Source of the DNA: Adineta ricciae | Lineage: Eukaryota; Rotifera; Eurotatoria; Adinetida; Adinetidae | NCBI GenBank assembly: GCA_905250025.1 | Contig: CAJNOJ010000131.1 | Coordinates: forward strand, 62,001-126,000 | Length of the DNA stretch: 64,000 bases | Reading direction: 5' to 3' | Notes under the pieces: generated by a model | What the model was told of the DNA's origin: nothing | What the model saw: the letters and a program-made list of their open reading frames with translations, nothing else | Databases searched by the model: none | Made by a program: the position numbers and the translations under genes | Shown: positions 9,840-23,000 of the stretch, piece after piece | How positions within the stretch are numbered: position 1 is the first letter of the stretch | Layout of the letters: every line of letters starts with the position of its first letter

Positions 9840-12800
9840 TATGTTTCATCTCAGAGGAGAAGACATGAATTACTTTTTTTTCTCTGCGTATACTTGTGGG
9901 ATGATATAATGAAGAAAAGAGAGTGGCAAATATAACAAATCTCCTCGATGTATATGGAAGGAGAATGATGCTTAATGCTCCTATCTGCCATGTAACTAAT
10001 CTAGAATGATATATAGCGATAGATTATCTCTCGCTCTTTCTTTCGTTCCAATCTAACAGACGGAAATAAATATCACTACTTATTTGCTCGTTACTGCTAC
10101 ATTCTCATAGACGGACACGACAATTATGCAAAGGCAAGTGTATAGATATGTATACCATCTGTTAGTTATCAATGATATTTAAGAAACATATTATTGGATG
10201 AGAAAGTATATCTTCGTGTCGATCCATTAGAAACAATAGTTCATATGATCAGATCTATTTATTACATTAAAATTAGAGTTATTCATTCTCGTATGCTCAA
10301 CATAAAGAGAAGCATGCTTTTAGTTTTGAAATTAATACAAGAATAGGGTCACAATATAGAACCAAAACGCACAGTAAGAAGAGAGAAGGCTCAAGTACGC
10401 CGTTTCAATGAACTAGAATCAAATGTTATAAGAACAGGACTAGGTTGGACTGTACGTGAATAATGAGAAACAGATAAGGTTGGCTCAAAGCTATATCGAT
10501 TTGCTACATCGAGTTCATTCATTTCTGGAACAGCTTCAAGGGGTACACGCGAAGCGTTTTTGCGAGTATCGGAATCGGCATATGGTATAGGTGAAATATT
10601 TCCAGATGAAGTTGACTCGGCAAACGATGTCGTTTTGTTTTCATCGATCGCTGCAAATGTCAAAGTCGATGAAACAATTGTGTGCGGCTTATCCATCGGC
10701 TGAGAACTGCGTGTTAATTGTGGTGTAGCAATTGGATTAGAAATGATGGAATCACGACAGCGTGGAACAGTTGTTACTTTGGCTAGAGATATTGTTGAAT
10801 CAGTGTAAGTATCTTGTGGAGATGGCGGTCGAAGACATGCTGCATTAGCTTGAGGTAAAATTCGATTTTGAGGATTGTATAAGGGTGTCGTTGCTAGATC
10901 ATTTGTTTTCAAAAGATTTGCATGGTATCGATCGACTTTCATATGGGAACAATCACCCAATCTAAATAACACATATTGAAATACAAATAATATCTCTTCT
11001 TATTCAACAAACTTATATCGAGTTGAAGGAAAACACCACCACTTCCATTTATTATCTGGAAAGACAAAGAAAATTGAAGATAATTTTGTTATTCTAACCA
11101 ATCATCTTACCACATTCAATGTCTGTACAGTACGTTCGTCGATAATGATAGTATTTAAATATACAGAATACGCATACACACATTGATCCGATGGTTAGTA
11201 GAATCAGAATACAAAGGGATACAATCAAAATTCTGCTTGATCCACTATAAGCAAGAATCGAATTGAATTCTAAAGTGAAACAATCCCTTCATATCAGTCA
11301 GATGAAAAGAAAAGCTAAACACGTACGTATGTCGATCTGTGATCGAACAGGAAGACTGTATGTTCCCGTATCTGAATAGGAGAAAATTTCGACAAGATAT
11401 TTCGTTTGCTTAATATCTTTGATCGTGTATGAATTTGTAGGGTAATCAACAACGATAAACTGTTGCGATTGTTGGTTGTTGAAGAGAATAGTAGAACGCC
11501 ATTGTATGACATATGAAACAATATTGGTTGATGAGGGATGATTCCATGTGATGTAAAGATTTGATCTTGATTGAGATAAACGAAGATTTGTTGGAGATGC
11601 TGGTCGAGAGAGATTTGGTTTTTGTGAGTCATGTAAATAATCGGCGGAAATATTTTCAGTATTGTTCAATTCAATTGTTCGAATAGGAGTGAATGTACCT
11701 AGACCGAACTGATTCTCTGCAACAATCGTGATTTCATACGTTTGTTGCAATTTCAAATCGAATAATATAAATTCCGTTGCATTCGTAGGTAACACACGAA
11801 CTTGATGCCAATCTCGTTTTTTCGCGTGTAATAATCGATACCAAATGATAAAATGTTGAGCTTGTCCACCATCATAACCTGCGTCCCAAGATAAAACAAG
11901 ATTAGGTCCGAATTGTTTATATTCAACATGATGAGGTGCTTGCGGCGTTGTATCTAAACGATTATATATTGCATAACTAAAGCAATCCTCTCTATAAATT
12001 CAAACTTACTTTCGACTATGATCAATGTAGTAATATTCGTAGTTGTATGTTCATTACTTGCTTGACACACATATATTCCATGATCGGTTTTGTCGATCGA
12101 ATCCAATGTTAAATTACTATTGGTATCTTTCAGGTCAAGTGTGTCCTAATAATATCGATCATGATTTCTTGAACGGTAGAAATGAAAGTTCAAACTGACT
12201 TTAAACCATTTGATCATTGGTTGCGGATTTCCGAAAGCAACACACGGTATTATCAGTTGGTCACGTTCATGAACACGATAGATTGATTTAGGTTTTAGAA
12301 GAAATTTAATTGGTTCTAAAAAGTATCTCATCCAGTTACATAGTCATCCTGATATAAATTCAAAATCAAACCTCTAGTTTCGACATAGAATGGTAGACTG
12401 TCCTGTCCAAACCCTTCTAAATTTTGTGCTCGACAAAAGTATTTTCCATCGTTCGTACTTTCAACTGATTTAATCACCAAACTGTAGTCAGAATTGATCG
12501 AATAGGCACCACTTGATCTCGACTCGATACGTATCGATTTATCATTTCGATACCAAGCTACCGACTGAATTGGTGGATATGCATCCAGTAAACACGGACA
12601 TATTCCAACAGAACCACGAATCAACGTTAAATTTCCCACTTGACGACTACGTGATGGCATCGGTGGATCTATCAATTGAATTCACACTAAACAGTCAACC
12701 ATCTCTATGGATAACTTACATGTAACTGTAATAATCGCAGGTTTGCTGCGCACATTGACTAGCTTCGATGCACTGATAATACATACATACAATCCATGAT

Positions 12801-14820
12801 CAGAAGGTTCAATTCTTTGAATATTAAGCACACCATCGCTATATGTTCGTATCCGATCCTGTGATGCAATTACATCCGATATAGGAAGATCATCTTTCAA
12901 CCTAAGAAACAAAATTATATATCGATTGCTTGACAGGTGTTCTTATCTAATATTGCAATCTTACCAATGATATTGTAATGGTTCACTACTTTCACCCTCA
13001 CATTTCAAAATCAAACTCTCGTTGATTTTGACTGTTTGACTTTGAGGAAAACGTCGCCAATAAATTGAACCTATTCGATTTGTAATTAAATATCATGAAT
13101 GTTCCCTATTTATTTCTCTTACCACGTATAAGAAGTTGAAAATCGTGCTGTACTACTCCCAAACGATTTTCTCCTCGACATCGATAATGTCCAGCCATGC
13201 GATCATCAATATTATGCATAGTCAATCTTAATTCGAAAAGAATGTCGATAAAAATTCATATAAAATCATAAAACATACTGTTGAGCATTGCCTGACACTA
13301 ATTCTTGATCTTCGTTACCATTTTTCTCAAAAATTCGGTACCATGTCACTACTGGAACTGGTACGCCATAAATTTGACAAATGAAATCCACCGTTGTATA
13401 ATGTGGAGCGATTTGTAACGAATTCGATAGATTAATAAAACGTGGTTTTTCTAAAATCGAACTCTCAAAATCAGAACCATCGAAAAATACACTTACCATT
13501 AACACGAAATGTAATCAGATATTTATCTTTGATATCAAGTAGACCACGATCAATTAAAATCAAACGACATTCAAACGTGTCATTATCATTTAATTGTACA
13601 TTAGCAATATTTAATGAACCATTCGATAAAAGACTGTATTTATATCGATAGAAATCATCGATATGCACAGGATAATCATCGAATTGACTAGCTATTGGTT
13701 TTGTGTAATTATTGTCAGAACGATACCATTGAAGGATGGTTGGAAACGTCCATTTAGTTCGATCTATCGGACAAGGAATAATCACATTCACATCTCCTAT
13801 TTCACTATCAATGAGAATTGATGATGATGATGTAATTGAAGAAAGTACACACACTACAAAATTCAATGTGTAAAAACCGAATAACGAACTTCAAATAGTC
13901 TTACCGAAATATAAAATTACAAAAACGTTCTTGATTATTTTTAGAATCGACATAGAGTAATGACATAATTTAATCAAATGAAAACTTCAATCACATTATA
14001 ATATCTATAAATTAAAACAAAAAGAAACGTTTGAATTGTACCTAGTTGATTGATATATCATGATGAAAATGACAAGCGAGTATGTAATGTATATGTGACG
14101 AGGGCTTTTTTTTGTTAAAGTTCATCAAGCGAAAGAGAAGAAGAGCATCGAATACATCATACGGACAGACAAGAAAAGAAAGTGTTCTCATATAAATTGA
14201 AACAAATTCTTTGATAAAAATAGCAGACAACTACTTATACATTCCTTCGATGACATTCAAAAGTGTGTGCTCGACTTCTGTTCATTCTTTCTTCAACTAA
14301 CTAACAACAACAATAACATTATTATTCTTTGTCCGAGATACGTATATATATATATATATATACATGAAGAGTTCTCATCTTATTATTTCGCTCGTCTCCA
14401 CTCAGACTTAGAATTGAACATCGTGAAATAAGATGTATTATCGATAGAGAGGAGAAAAAAGAATGACTTTACAACAGATTATATCAAAAGGTTCCGATAG
14501 CCTTGGTAGAAGAATAAGATAACGATCTTATTTTCTTGCTGATTAACAATAGCTCGAGCAGAGGTCAACAAAAAAGGAATCATCATACGGCGAACATGAA
14601 CGAGTGTTCTACATCAATCATATATGTTTAGAGTTACACCATCAGGATGATGATGTTCATTGATTCAATAATGTAACTACTTACGTCTTCTTTGACAAAG
14701 AGAAGAGTAAATTGCGAACTAATTCAGTTTAGAAACGCTACGAGCATCGGCAACATCTACAGATGAAATTGAAAGTAGGTTAGATGAAGCATACAATTTC
14801 TATATATAAATGTGTTTTAT
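9840..14820. repeat. 5-kb duplicated unit, copy B
   Basis: Second collinear copy of 4823-9838. It begins directly after the N with TATGTTTCATC and ends at TGTGTTTTAT, after which the sequence becomes unique (ATGTCGAAAC). It is 35 bases shorter than copy A through small indels. Confidence 0.95.
10391..13953 (-). CDS. Turtle/IGSF9-like Ig-FN3 receptor, copy B
   Basis: Same 13-exon structure as copy A: 13953-13905, 13853-13497, 13450-13279, 13226-13123, 13070-12965, 12901-12720, 12668-12372, 12315-12200, 12145-12010, 11953-11327, 11269-11111, 11055-11013, 10961-10391. They give 972 aa. Every exon keeps the length of its partner except exon 2, which gains one codon in a serine run near the signal-peptide end. 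All splice sites are canonical and there is no stop or frameshift, so both copies look functional or allelic. Differences are spread over the protein, including several in the cytoplasmic tail (a Cys/Ser, an Asn/Lys and an Ala/Thr change around the QPMD segment). Function as for copy A. Confidence 0.88.
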
Positions 14821-15698
14821 ATGTCGAAACAAGAATAATTGTCCTGTCAACTTACAATCCGAGTGGAAGAAAAAAAAGAAAAAGACAGGCAGATGGACAG
14901 ACGCACTAATTATGTGTTATTAACGGAAGATATATGTAACTAAACACTAGAAAGAGAAGATCACGTCACGCTATATGAACATTTATACAGAGAAATGGTT
15001 ATTCAATTAGTCAACAGTTTTCTTTTTTGTTCAACACACGAACATCAAGATGAGAATAATGAACAACAGGTCAAAAAACATTTGCTCATAATGATGATTC
15101 AAGTAACACGCCTTTAGTTTCTTTCTTTCTCTCTCTGCTCTCGTACATATGCACACAAAACTGAACATGTTGATATGATTACATAGTCTCACGAATAATA
15201 TCAGCCGGAAGGAAAAGGCTTGTAACAGCTCTGTTCAAACATCATCGTGAATGAACATCATCAACTAAAGACAATAAATATAATACATAGCATCAACAAT
15301 TCTCCAGGTTTATACATGTATATGCCATTAGAGAAGAAGAAAATGACCATTGAAAGCACACAAGGGAGAATCTCTGTATGTACACGGCGAGGTCAGCGAA
15401 AAGAGATAACAGCGTAGATGCTTTTCTATATGCCAATCAATCGAGCTCCTACGGTGGTATGTCCTTCTCGTTTTTTTGTCTTTTCTGTTTGATCTTTTTT
15501 TTTGACATTATCTGTCCATTGGATACCTTTTCAACGGGTAATATAATCATGATTCTTCACACAAAAATACTAATCAGATATCACTCGGTGAAAGAATCCA
15601 CTCAATGTCGAATAGTCATTCGAAGAAAGAGAAAAGCGCTTATCAATTTCTTTCATTCATGTTCAAACACTTTTTGTGAAAGATAAAATGCAATAAAA

Positions 15699-15919
15699 AT
15701 AACAACGACTCACTTGAATTGAACATAAACACTTTCTCTCGTTTGTTTCGATTTGCTTTATTCATATCAAACAGGAAATTCTTCTAACAATGCCTCTTCT
15801 TGTTCTATTCTGTTGGGTGACGAGAGGAGCCAATGTTCGCACTTGACCATAGGCTAGTGTGCAGAACGCGAAAAGCGAAACGCCATCTTCAAAAGAAACG
15901 AACCAAATGTCCATCAATG
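15699..15919. repeat. 221-bp exact direct repeat, left copy
   Basis: Starts ATAACAACGACTCACTTG and ends GTCCATCAATG. It is identical over all 221 bases to 15921-16141, with only one N (15920) between them. The pattern fits two contig ends that overlap but were not merged. Confidence 0.95.
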
Positions 15920-15920
15920 N
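15920..15920. other. Single N between identical 221-bp repeats
   Basis: One ambiguous base exactly between two identical 221-bp segments; probable unmerged contig overlap. Confidence 0.95.
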
Positions 15921-16141
15921 ATAACAACGACTCACTTGAATTGAACATAAACACTTTCTCTCGTTTGTTTCGATTTGCTTTATTCATATCAAACAGGAAA
16001 TTCTTCTAACAATGCCTCTTCTTGTTCTATTCTGTTGGGTGACGAGAGGAGCCAATGTTCGCACTTGACCATAGGCTAGTGTGCAGAACGCGAAAAGCGA
16101 AACGCCATCTTCAAAAGAAACGAACCAAATGTCCATCAATG
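15921..16141. repeat. 221-bp exact direct repeat, right copy
   Basis: Right copy of the repeat described at 15699-15919. After it the sequence continues uniquely (AAAGCACAAGC). Confidence 0.95.
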
Positions 16142-16621
16142 AAAGCACAAGCAGAAGGAAAGGAAGAGAAGAAAAAAACGCATATCTTATTCCATAACGA
16201 TTCAATTCGCCTCGTTCATCTATATCTCACTTGACACATGTGTGAATAAATTATGTCTAACGTGAAATGTTTAATTATGCCTTGCTGAATGAATTCTATG
16301 TAGATTCAGAATTATTGTAACGACGAAAATATCTAACAGTAGTGTTGGATGTGTATGCACACGGGAAAGTCCTTGTGTTTGTATGCTGAGTTATCTCGAA
16401 ATTCCCTTTCTATACTTTCATAAGAGTATCATGTGAAATAGTGTGCATAGTATTGGAATCAAGTGCATATGATTTCAAGGATCAATATTAATCATGTATT
16501 TGTATCTAGTTATGTAATGTTCTTTTTATTTTATTTGTGTTTCAGAGTAACACAATCTGATGTAGAAAATACGTACATATAACAGACACAAAAAAGATTC
16601 TCATATATTCCCTCCTTTCGT

Positions 16622-19600
16622 TCAATAATTCTGTCGATAAGAATTATACGAATTGTTTTGGCGTGGTTGAAAATTACCGCGTGGATGACGCGGACGATAA
16701 TCGTCGTTGAAATTGCGTGGTCGATATCCGTCATTGAGATTGCGTGGACGAAAGCCATCGTTTTGAAAACGTGGTCGATAACCATCATTTGAATAGCGCG
16801 GACGGTAATCGCCGTTTGACTCTCGTTGGCGATTGTTATCGTACGGTTGCCTGTAATTGTTGAATCCACCAGATTGACGAGTGAAACCACCCGGTTGTTG
16901 TTGTTGCTGCTGCGAACCTATCGAATGCCGGATTGTGCGATGAGCAGTTGCGAAATCTCGTTGATATTGTGGCCGTTGAGCAAATCCTAGATTTGGTCGA
17001 AACGGTTGTGATTGATCATAATCATATGGTTTTAGTGTCGGCGTTGGCATTTGAACATTATCTAACAATTTCGCTTGAAAAATATAATCATCATCGTATG
17101 GCAAGTCTCGATACTTCACACACATGATTTGATTGTTAAGAACATCTTCACAATTAGGTAATGGAGGTTTTATTTTATCTCCAATAGGCTTAATTTTATC
17201 ATCATCATCTGGCCAAAGAAGTCCAGCTATGCCTCCGCTTAATCGCGTTGGTAATTCTAATGAATTTTTTTTTGTAATTTCATTTTCGCCTGGAACGTAT
17301 AACTTTTTCAAATAATCATAGCATAAATCACTCGAATGAATGAAAAGACGATCAGAATCACGTTTATTGCGTCTCTCTTCTTCATTTGTTAATGTTGAAT
17401 AGACATGTTCCAGTGTGCGATGTAAACGTTTTTCATCGACAAACGGTAGCAGAGCAACACCTTGCCACAGTTGTTGTTTACCATTGAGATCTATACAGAA
17501 ATTTAATGGATAAAAGTCAATTATCGGAGATTCTTTTTGTGTCATTAGAGGTTGCCATTCCACAGGTAGAAATTGACGAGACTGGGATGGAAAGACGGCC
17601 ATCAATTGTTCTAATGGCTTAAATGGCTTAGTTTTCTTATCGAAAGTGACTGGTAGATCTTTCAGATGAAGAAAATCTGATGCAAATGGTGCGTAATGAT
17701 AGGGAAAATACCTAGGAGAAAAGAATAATTTGCTGAAAGGTAAAGTTTACAAGAAAATATCTACCAGTCCCATGCAGGTACACCTTGATAATAATATTGA
17801 AGAACCCAACATAGACCTCGAGCATAATGCTGTGCAACTTCAACACGAAATTGATCTATTTCATCTTTATCAACATTGAATTTATTCTTATAGTATCTTC
17901 CGCGCCAGCCCTCTTCCCAAAGACGAACTGTGTCATTTGGATCGTTGTCACCTTCTTCGTCTACCACGGAGTTCTGTTTACTCAAGACGACTGAATCAGT
18001 ATCGCGGTCCATTTCTTCATGGGTACGTTTTCTAGATCGATGATTCGACGTATCATCCGATGAAAAGTCTACACGTTGCATCTGACGTAGTTGTGCATTA
18101 GCCTGACTTGGATTCGCAATACTTGCAGTAGGACGTTGGCCAATTGGTTGTGGTTCTAACTGTGGTGCTGACATCCAGACAGGGAGTTGTGTAAGTCTAG
18201 AAAGATGCATTTAGATCAAAACGTTCCGTATGAATAGCAATTAACCCTACCCTGCCGGTTCTGTTGTTGATCGGAGACGTTTATTTGGCGGTTGGTTATT
18301 ATTGTTATATGATCGATTGCGTTCACGTTGTCGTTGATCATTTTCGTGTCGCCTGGCAAATATGTCATCTTCCATTCTTCCAATATTTGTTAGAATGACT
18401 TCCACACGTTCCATGACCGGTATACCATTTTCAGTTAAATAACCTTGAAATTTCGATACATTACTCTTGTAAATATCGATCAAACGGTCGATCGCATTTT
18501 CACGTATCTCAAGTGATGGTAAATGCGGTAAGAAATCATTGCCAACGAAAAAGCACATGAATACCCAATCATCAATAGCGCGTTCAATATCCCATTCGAA
18601 CGATAAATGCCGACGTAAATCTAAGTCCCGATAAAGATATTCTCGTAAGATGGATAATCGAACGAAGATGTATTGAGTTTCTTGTGAATTCCCCAGTGCT
18701 AATTCATCATTTTTACCAAATTTTTCTTTCGGAATACCTTTACAATCTTTTAAAGTGTGTCCAAATTGTCCACATAATTCACACGGACGTGGTTTGAATG
18801 GTTTAAATTCCTCACGAATAATTGTAAAATACGGTTCATGTGTGGCCAAACCGAGCATGATTAAATCAGCATCAGCACCACATAGAACATGATGTGTATT
18901 AGGATCGTGGTCAGGCTGGGCACGTTGTCGACGAATGTAATCCATGATTTTGTGTTCACCTTCACCGGGAACATTGGCATCCGACAGAATGATTTTAATA
19001 GATCGCCACGCAGGATTCGTATTCATACGAAGTCGGATATAATAACGAAGACATTCAGCTAGTTTCGACATAAATGGCGTACCAGGTGTAATACAATTCG
19101 AATCGAAGTGTTCGGTTCGGCCTTCGGGTTTTTTGTCTTCAGGTAAAAGACCACCATTGGATCGGATGTCATTGGAAATCTGTTCGATCATTTGCTGTTT
19201 ATCAACGGCATCTTTCGAAGCTCGAAACCGTCTCGAACGTTGTTGATTCATTTTCGCACGTGGTGCAACACCATCAATTGCCATGTAGAGCAATTTTCGT
19301 GGACGAACAATTGAAAATAATCGATCGATACATTCAAAAATCAAGATCATCATTTCGTCTTCGTTTTTCGGTGGTGGACGATCTTCTGGATGTGTACACG
19401 GATGAATAATTCCATTCATGTCTAAATACAAATTGTCAAACTAAAAGAAAAACATTCATTGAAGACATTATCTCCAAATTAAATTCCGAAATTTACTTCA
19501 TAACCATTCGGATTCGGTCTAGTTTCATCTAATGGATGATAAACGCCTTGAGCATCTTGAAATACACATAGACAAATGTATTACATTAGATATGAATAAA

Positions 19601-19694
19601 GTTGTTTACCTGTGGAAGGTTTATCTTCGATGCAATTACACACAACGGATGGATATTTTTTTGTTAACCAACGGAAAAATGCTGGAACTCCCAT
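16622..19694 (-). CDS. xrn2: 5'-3' exoribonuclease 2 (XRN2/Rat1)
   Basis: Nuclear 5'-to-3' RNA exonuclease involved in transcription termination (torpedo model) and rRNA/snoRNA processing. Five exons: 19694-19610, 19555-19497, 19440-18251, 18196-17765, 17711-16622, giving 951 aa, about the length of the animal enzyme. The start MGVPAFFRWLTKKYPS is the family signature. The catalytic XRN_N domain carries DANVPGEGEHK (about residue 210) and GADADLIMLG. A CCHC-type knuckle (CELCGQFGHTLKDC) distinguishes XRN2 from XRN1. The RLWEEGWRGRYY and LCWVLQYYYQG blocks belong to the conserved second half. The C-terminal tail has a Gln run and four to five tandem units of about ten residues built on DGYRPRxxN, an RG/RPR-rich probable RNA- or protein-binding tail. 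AATAAA lies about 90 bases downstream. Confidence 0.96.
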
Positions 19695-20097
19695 TTCAAA
19701 TAACAAAGAATAATAATCTATGAGTAAAAATCGATCGAATAGAAATCGAAACGAAAATTTCTTCCAACCGACCTGTGAATTAAAAAACCTTAAGAAACAA
19801 AAGAAAAACTTCAACTAATAATTGTAACGAAAGATTTTGTATGAGTGATCAAGAGAAAAACGGTTAGACCTTTGAAAGTTGTCAACGAATAGTGATCAAA
19901 CATTGCATAGATGTCAGTATCTTACACAAATAATACACTTTCTTTTGCAAAGTAAAATCGAATTTTTATATGATTATTCTTAAGAACAAAAGTCATCGTC
20001 TTTATTCAACAACAAAATATATATACTTTTTTTTATGAATTAAGATATATAAACAAGAAGAAGAAGAACTCATTCTATACAGAACAAACACTTAGAA
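19695..20097. other. Spacer between XRN2 5' end and ASPM-like 3' end
   Basis: About 400 AT-rich bases between two minus-strand genes. It presumably holds the XRN2 5' UTR/promoter and the ASPM-like 3' UTR. No other feature seen. Confidence 0.4.
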
Positions 20098-23000
20098 TTA
20101 ATCTGAATAAAAAATTCTCATAAATTGTTCGATTGAAAAGATATTCTTAGCGAAATTTTCGTTTTGAGCTTCTGATAATGATCGCATTGATTTCGGAGTA
20201 GGATGAAGAGTTGTTGTCTGATTTAAAACAGTCGTTCGACGGTGTGTCAATTTCGTCGGTTGCTTGGGAGTCGAGCGCGCCTGTTGTCTATGTTTTTCAT
20301 CTTCAACTATCAGTTTATTGAAGATTCGTTTGTAAATATATTCAATCGCTTCTGTAAACGATCGATTTGCTCGTAATTTTCTTCGCGCTTGATCATCTTT
20401 GACGATGAGTTGAAGTAAAAAGCAAAGTTGCTCGAAGATTTCATGACCATTGTTTTGATAAAACTTTAATAAAAGCATCGTAAAGTCTTTGACATATTCA
20501 GATTTTTCAATTAATTTCACAGTCAAATCATGTTTGACAGTAAAGAGCCGTAGAATAGTCAAGACTTTGCTAAGCAAGATCGTTGATGGTCCACTTCGAT
20601 TGCAACATTTCATCAGAATAAAAAACAAACGCAATAAACCTTGTTGAGCTATTAAATAGCGTATTTCCAAACAACAACCAATAATTGGTTCAATATCGCG
20701 TAGAAAATGTAGATAAGCAGTCAGTGACAATGCCGACGATTCAGAAAATTCTTTGACTATTTGCATCATACGTTCACGAATGGTTAGGGATGAGGACGAT
20801 TGAAATTGTTGTGAACGAAGTTTGTCAAGAATATGAACTACTGGATGATGATTTCGCACGTTCTCCGCACGAGTTTGATATCCGCGCCAATGGGCCTAGA
20901 ATGAATGAAAATTAAACATTTTCTCACGTATTTATTCGATGATTTACTTGAACGATTTCAGCTGCGTGCATCTGCCGTTCTGACTCGGATCGTTGCTCAT
21001 TTGAACGATTGTTTTGATCATCGTTTCTAAGTGTATCCTGCTGTTGTTGAGATAAAAATAAAGTAAATGTTTCTTTGATCATTCTTGTATTGATTGGATC
21101 GACGAATGATCCCTTTAGGAAAAGAACAACAAAGAAAAATAAAAATTTGAAATAGTTTCCAACTTGCTTCGTCTAATTTGTTTGAATCGACACTATCCAC
21201 TTCGGATGAAATGGTTTCATCGATAAGGCATAGAGATGTGTTGTTTCTACTTTCTTCTTTTTCGATGGTTTTCTCTAATTCAACAAAATCATCCATTGAA
21301 AGTGAAGCCATTGTAGCAGCAATGGATGTTCGTCGATGATCGATTCTTGTTGAACTTGAACGAGCCGAACTGAATGATTCTTCTTCTTCTTCTTCTTCGT
21401 GATTATCGACATCATCTGTACGAAATTCTGATAATAAATCCAGACGATCCAGAATGTCATGATTCATTGTATCCAAAACTGATTGTGAAATCACGTCATT
21501 CGTATTTGTCATCGTCTTGTTGTCCTCTTCTTTAACTGGTACTGATATCGATTCCAAGTGAATGATTGGAATCAGGTGAATATTTTCCGTTGGATAAGTA
21601 AGTGAAAGTTTAGCAGAAAGAACTTCTTCATTGGGTGTTTCATTGATAAGAGAAATTTCCGGAGAATTCTCTTGAGTGATTTCAATCTCCTCTTTCTTCG
21701 AGTGTTGACTTCTAAATTCATCGAAAATCATCTGATGACGAAAATCACTTTCGTCATCTAAGTGTTGATGATGGTCGAATAGTAAATCATGCGCAAGCAT
21801 AGCCAAGATTAGAATTGTACATCGTTGATCAGGTAAATCTTTCGCATAAGATTCGTATTTGATTAGATCGTATGAAAATGTTCCGAATTGTTTGATACAC
21901 TCTTCCAATAAACGAAAATTTGCTTTGACATTACGTTCGTATGTGTTGATCAAGTGTTGTTGAGGTTGTTGACCAAGTTCAAGATTGAATTGAATATGTT
22001 CTTCACGTGTCTGACATGTTGCTAGTGTTGTTAAATGTTTAATGTCTCGTTTGTAATCACATAACGATGGGAAATAGTACGAGATTATATAAAGAAATGC
22101 TCGACCATCGGCAAACGATTCCTGAAGATCGTAGAGCCAAAATTTGTAATGTGCACAAATCAATTGAATCCATTTAGTTAGAGAACGAATGATCGGTGAT
22201 GTTTCTTTTCGTAAACATGCCAGATCGATTGTGAGTAGACGTTGTTCGATCGGTGAACACAATTTAGCTAGACTGTCTGATAAAATCGATATTTCGCGAT
22301 TTAATTTGTCAATTGGGGATAAATATTTAGGTAAATAACACACAGTAAACACTCGCCAAAGTAACTCAAGTGTACGCTGCTTATTTCCATTCATAATATC
22401 CTTATTTGTTATGCCAGTTAAATCGACATGACCATATGTTTGAAACAAATCAAAAGCTTGATCAATATTCAATAATTTATGAACGAGATTCACTACCGGA
22501 CATTTCAATTTTGTCGAGAGATCAAATTTTGCTACTTGTTCATTGTTGGACGATAACAATATTTGTGCACAACGAGTTAAACGAATTCCATCCTTTAAAT
22601 CATCGAATAATTTGTTCTCTTCGTTTGTAATCAAATAATTGTATTCATCTAATGATGTTTGTTTGTATGTTGGTTCGTATCCAGCTAATTTCAAACGACG
22701 TAGAAGATTCGTGTCTGAACTGATGAAATCGCGTGAAAGAACATCGAGCGATTCCTTGGTCGATTTAAATTTCGAATCACGATGGTATAAACATGGATCA
22801 TTGTCGATTAGACGTAAGATTTTTACTCGTTCGAGAAAGACGATGATGATTAATATGTTTTTGATAGTCAAACGAATCTGTGCTGAAGCGATTTTGTTAC
22901 TACTGTTCATAGACATCTTCTTCGAGGAGATTTCATTCGATAAACTCTGATTCGATTGAAGGAGATATTGATCAATAGCGATTTTCATCTGATGATAATT

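Larger units (their letters stand above)
13954..16621. promoter_or_regulatory. Upstream region of copy B and spacer to XRN2
   Basis: 2.7 kb without a supported gene. 14167-14820 duplicates the flank of copy A; beyond 14820 it is unique. It contains the 221-bp direct repeat around N 15920. Minus-strand AATAAA motifs near 16525-16530 suit the XRN2 3' end. Plus-strand frames such as 15378-15686 show no family resemblance. Confidence 0.4.

Noticed and set aside
15378-15686. 102-codon plus ORF in the spacer before XRN2
   Set aside because: Phe/Ser-rich translation without motif or splice context; likely chance in AT-rich DNA.
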